64,000 nt of DNA from Bacteroides xylanisolvens XB1A. Lineage in GTDB: Bacteria; Bacteroidota; Bacteroidia; Bacteroidales; Bacteroidaceae. The stretch's first letter is position 1. Every line of letters begins with the position of its first letter. The stretch is from contig NC_021017.1 in the NCBI RefSeq assembly GCF_000210075.1, positions 2,447,498 to 2,511,497 on the forward strand, read 5' to 3'. The notes beneath the pieces are model-generated. The model had not been told where the DNA came from. It saw only the letters and a program-made list of their open reading frames with translations, and did not search any database. Below are positions 62,015-64,000 of this stretch, in pieces. Position numbers and translations under genes: made by a program.

Positions 62015-64000
62015 ATGACCCTAGAAGAACGCCTCAACGAAATAGTAGAAAAGCAACAGGGTGATGCCATCATCCCCTTTCTGCAAGGACTCACACAGGA
62101 AGAACGAAAGAGCCTGGTACCCCGCCTGAACAAACTGGAAGAATACTACAGTAAATTCGTGCAACTTAACGAGAACACATACGGTACACGGGGGACTTCC
62201 GCACAGCATCGTATCATCAATCTTACCGCTCTCGTTATCTATTCGCTGAAAGAATTCCGTAAACACCAATGGGGAATCAACACCGAGCAACTGAATGAAT
62301 TGATCCCGTGGTACGTCCCCTCCTGGCTCGACAGCTTCTTCAAAGAAGGTGAAGGCAAAGAATTCGGCGGTTTCTACGGAATGGATTACGAAGTCCTGAT
62401 GGATTGGATAGAGCAGGGAATACTTACTGTGACACCTTCTCCACAAACCATTGCGGGTTATCTGGTAAGCTACATCAACACCACTGCTATACTGCAAAAA
62501 CGCGAAATCACACTTAAAGAACATATTTGGTATCTCTTTGAGTACGACTGTGGACAGAACTGGATGGATAACCGAAATGGCGGACACCCCTACTATCCTT
62601 ACAAATATCTTATCGAAAACGGGAAACTAGACCGTATGCGTGTATTAAGAGAATCTCTGCTCGCTGTCAACCGAAATATGAACAAGAACCTATGCGGCTG
62701 GTTTGCAGGCATGTTTACCGCACTTACCCCCAGCATAGAAGAACAACTCGCGTTACAACCGGAAATATTAGCCGTCCTGTCCGCCCCTCACAGCCGCCCG
62801 GTCAATATCATGCTCGGACTGCTGAAGGGCTTATGCAATCATCCGCAATTTCGGATCGAAGAGTTTCTAAGTCAGACTTCCGTTCTTTTCGCTTCAGATG
62901 TGAAGGCAATTCACCAAAACACATTGGCCGTACTCAATAAACTGGCAAAAGAAAGAAAAGAATTTCGTGACGCCATCTGTTGTGTTGCCGCACAAGGGTT
63001 GATGAGCCGGGAAGAATCTACTCAAAGCAAAATAGTCAAACTGATCCTGGCGTATGGAGAGACGGAATCTGCCACATTAAGAGAAGCACTCTCCGTATAT
63101 ACAGAAACGATGTTGGCAAACACTAAAAAAGAACTGAAGGCTTATCTGGAGAATAACGAGTCTGACGATACTTCTGCCCATAATAAGGCGACTCCCGCAC
63201 ACTTCGGACAGCCCGACAACAATTCCGCCTCTTTCATGTATGAACCGATACTCCCCATCATCCGTGAGGACAACCGAATACAGGAAATTGCTTCCCCCGA
63301 AGACCTGCTATTTCTTGCCAGCCAAGTGCTGGATGGGAACGAGATCTATCATTTCGACCTGCTCCTCGGCGCCTTAGTGCAATGGGACCATCAACAAGAC
63401 ACAAAACAAATCTCACAATGGACACCCATCCTTCAACGCGCTTACAAACTACTGATAAGCGGAGGAAGTTCACGAAACGGCCTATTAGACCAACTAATGG
63501 CAACTTTCCTCCTTGACTATGCAAAGCTACTGGTTAAACGCTTCCCTAAAGAAGCAAAAGAGCTAAGTGACTTGCATCAGAAAATGGTACAGAAAGACGA
63601 ACTGCAGAAAGGTAAATGGAACTATCGTAATCTGCAGAAACTCACCATCCGTCAGAAAACGAACCAAAAAGAGAAATTCCCTGTTCACAAGCAGCTATTA
63701 TGCCGGACACTAGATCTTTTGGAGAGTAAGGAGAAACCTTTACCCCTATTGTCCACTCCCACCCATATGCCTATGTTTATTGCCCCGGCAACCCTGATAG
63801 AAAGATTAAAACAATATCAGCAGGCAAACGCCGAGCCAGACGATATGGATATGCAAACGGCACTCTCGCGAATGGCACTGGATGATTCATCACAAGAGCT
63901 CCCTATCCTCCTTCAAGACTTAAAGGGAGAATACCAACATTTACTTTCTTTCTTGTTGGGAGCAGAAAACGCACTCCCTCAAGCACCCTTCACCCATCCT
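62015..64000 (+). CDS. Second DUF6493-like helical-repeat protein (partial, runs off window)
   Basis: An open frame of 662 codons without stop to the window end, beginning MTLEERLNEIVEKQQGDAII (an ATG two codons earlier is possible). It begins 13 bp after the previous stop. It repeats the landmarks of the upstream protein in the same order: ITLKEHIWYLFEYD, GWFAGMFTALTP, KPVNIML-equivalent RPVNIMLGLLKG, REDNRIQEIA and LPLLSTPTHMPMF. The two are clear tandem paralogues, though overall identity by eye is low. It contains a variable linker near residues 375-405, as in its partner. The C-terminus and any downstream genes are not visible. Confidence 0.85.
   Translation, partial: MTLEERLNEIVEKQQGDAIIPFLQGLTQEERKSLVPRLNKLEEYYSKFVQLNENTYGTRGTSAQHRIINLTALVIYSLKEFRKHQWGINTEQLNELIPWYVPSWLDSFFKEGEGKEFGGFYGMDYEVLMDWIEQGILTVTPSPQTIAGYLVSYINTTAILQKREITLKEHIWYLFEYDCGQNWMDNRNGGHPYYPYKYLIENGKLDRMRVLRESLLAVNRNMNKNLCGWFAGMFTALTPSIEEQLALQPEILAVLSAPHSRPVNIMLGLLKGLCNHPQFRIEEFLSQTSVLFASDVKAIHQNTLAVLNKLAKERKEFRDAICCVAAQGLMSREESTQSKIVKLILAYGETESATLREALSVYTETMLANTKKELKAYLENNESDDTSAHNKATPAHFGQPDNNSASFMYEPILPIIREDNRIQEIASPEDLLFLASQVLDGNEIYHFDLLLGALVQWDHQQDTKQISQWTPILQRAYKLLISGGSSRNGLLDQLMATFLLDYAKLLVKRFPKEAKELSDLHQKMVQKDELQKGKWNYRNLQKLTIRQKTNQKEKFPVHKQLLCRTLDLLESKEKPLPLLSTPTHMPMFIAPATLIERLKQYQQANAEPDDMDMQTALSRMALDDSSQELPILLQDLKGEYQHLLSFLLGAENALPQAPFTHP

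Overview
The window is a chromosomal segment of a gut Bacteroides species, probably close to B. thetaiotaomicron, B. ovatus or B. xylanisolvens. This is inferred from paired SusC/SusD genes, a hybrid two-component regulator, Bacteroides-type -7 promoter boxes (TAnnTTTG), abundant SPII lipoproteins and families such as DUF4491 and DUF1735. No transposase, integrase, rRNA operon or CRISPR array was seen.

Layout. (1) 1-102: the last codons of a histidine kinase, then a bidirectional terminator. (2) 0.6-8.2 kb, minus strand: a four-gene glycan-uptake operon (IPT/NHL lipoprotein, SusC, SusD, DUF1735-type lipoprotein) without enzymes or a regulator of its own. (3) 8.6-29.8 kb, minus strand: a full polysaccharide utilization locus with SusC, SusD, two SusE/F-like lipoproteins, GH43 and GH31. 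Three more (alpha/alpha)6-type hydrolase genes follow (one unassigned, one GH65, one unassigned), then a 1342-residue hybrid two-component system. (4) 29.8-36.3 kb: an operon of two Tat-type Gfo/Idh/MocA oxidoreductases, a small membrane protein, a double DUF1080 protein and an ApbE-like flavin transferase. It is flanked by decayed copies of neighbouring genes. (5) 36.3-38.4 kb: an NDP-forming acyl-CoA synthetase. (6) 39.3-49.0 kb, plus strand: metG followed by a surface-glycan cluster (flippase, LicD and five glycosyltransferases). (7) 49-57 kb: housekeeping and accessory genes, including an SGNH esterase, a methyltransferase broken by an amber codon, an AraC-type regulator, a sirtuin without zinc cysteines, two FKBP prolyl isomerases, an Lrp regulator, a tRNA with CAT anticodon, a HAD phosphatase and an ECF sigma factor. 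(8) 57.6-64.0 kb, plus strand: a SWIM zinc-finger protein followed by two very large paralogous helical-repeat proteins (DUF6493-like), the second cut by the window end.

How it fits together. The two SusCD units lie on one strand beside a single hybrid regulator. A common motif (TTGACCTGTTTTT and a variant) sits about 140-170 bp upstream of three transcription units, which suggests one regulon. GH31, GH65 and the two barrel enzymes suggest an alpha-glucosidic substrate, while GH43 points to an arabinose- or xylose-containing side chain; the true substrate is not decided by sequence. The Gfo/Idh/DUF1080 operon fits an oxidative 3-keto-glycoside route and may complement the PUL.

The less familiar pieces are the SWIM/DUF6493 tandem locus, the two unassigned hydrolases, the duplication scars around the 3-keto operon, and a set of 22-bp phased palindromic repeats upstream of the FKBP genes.
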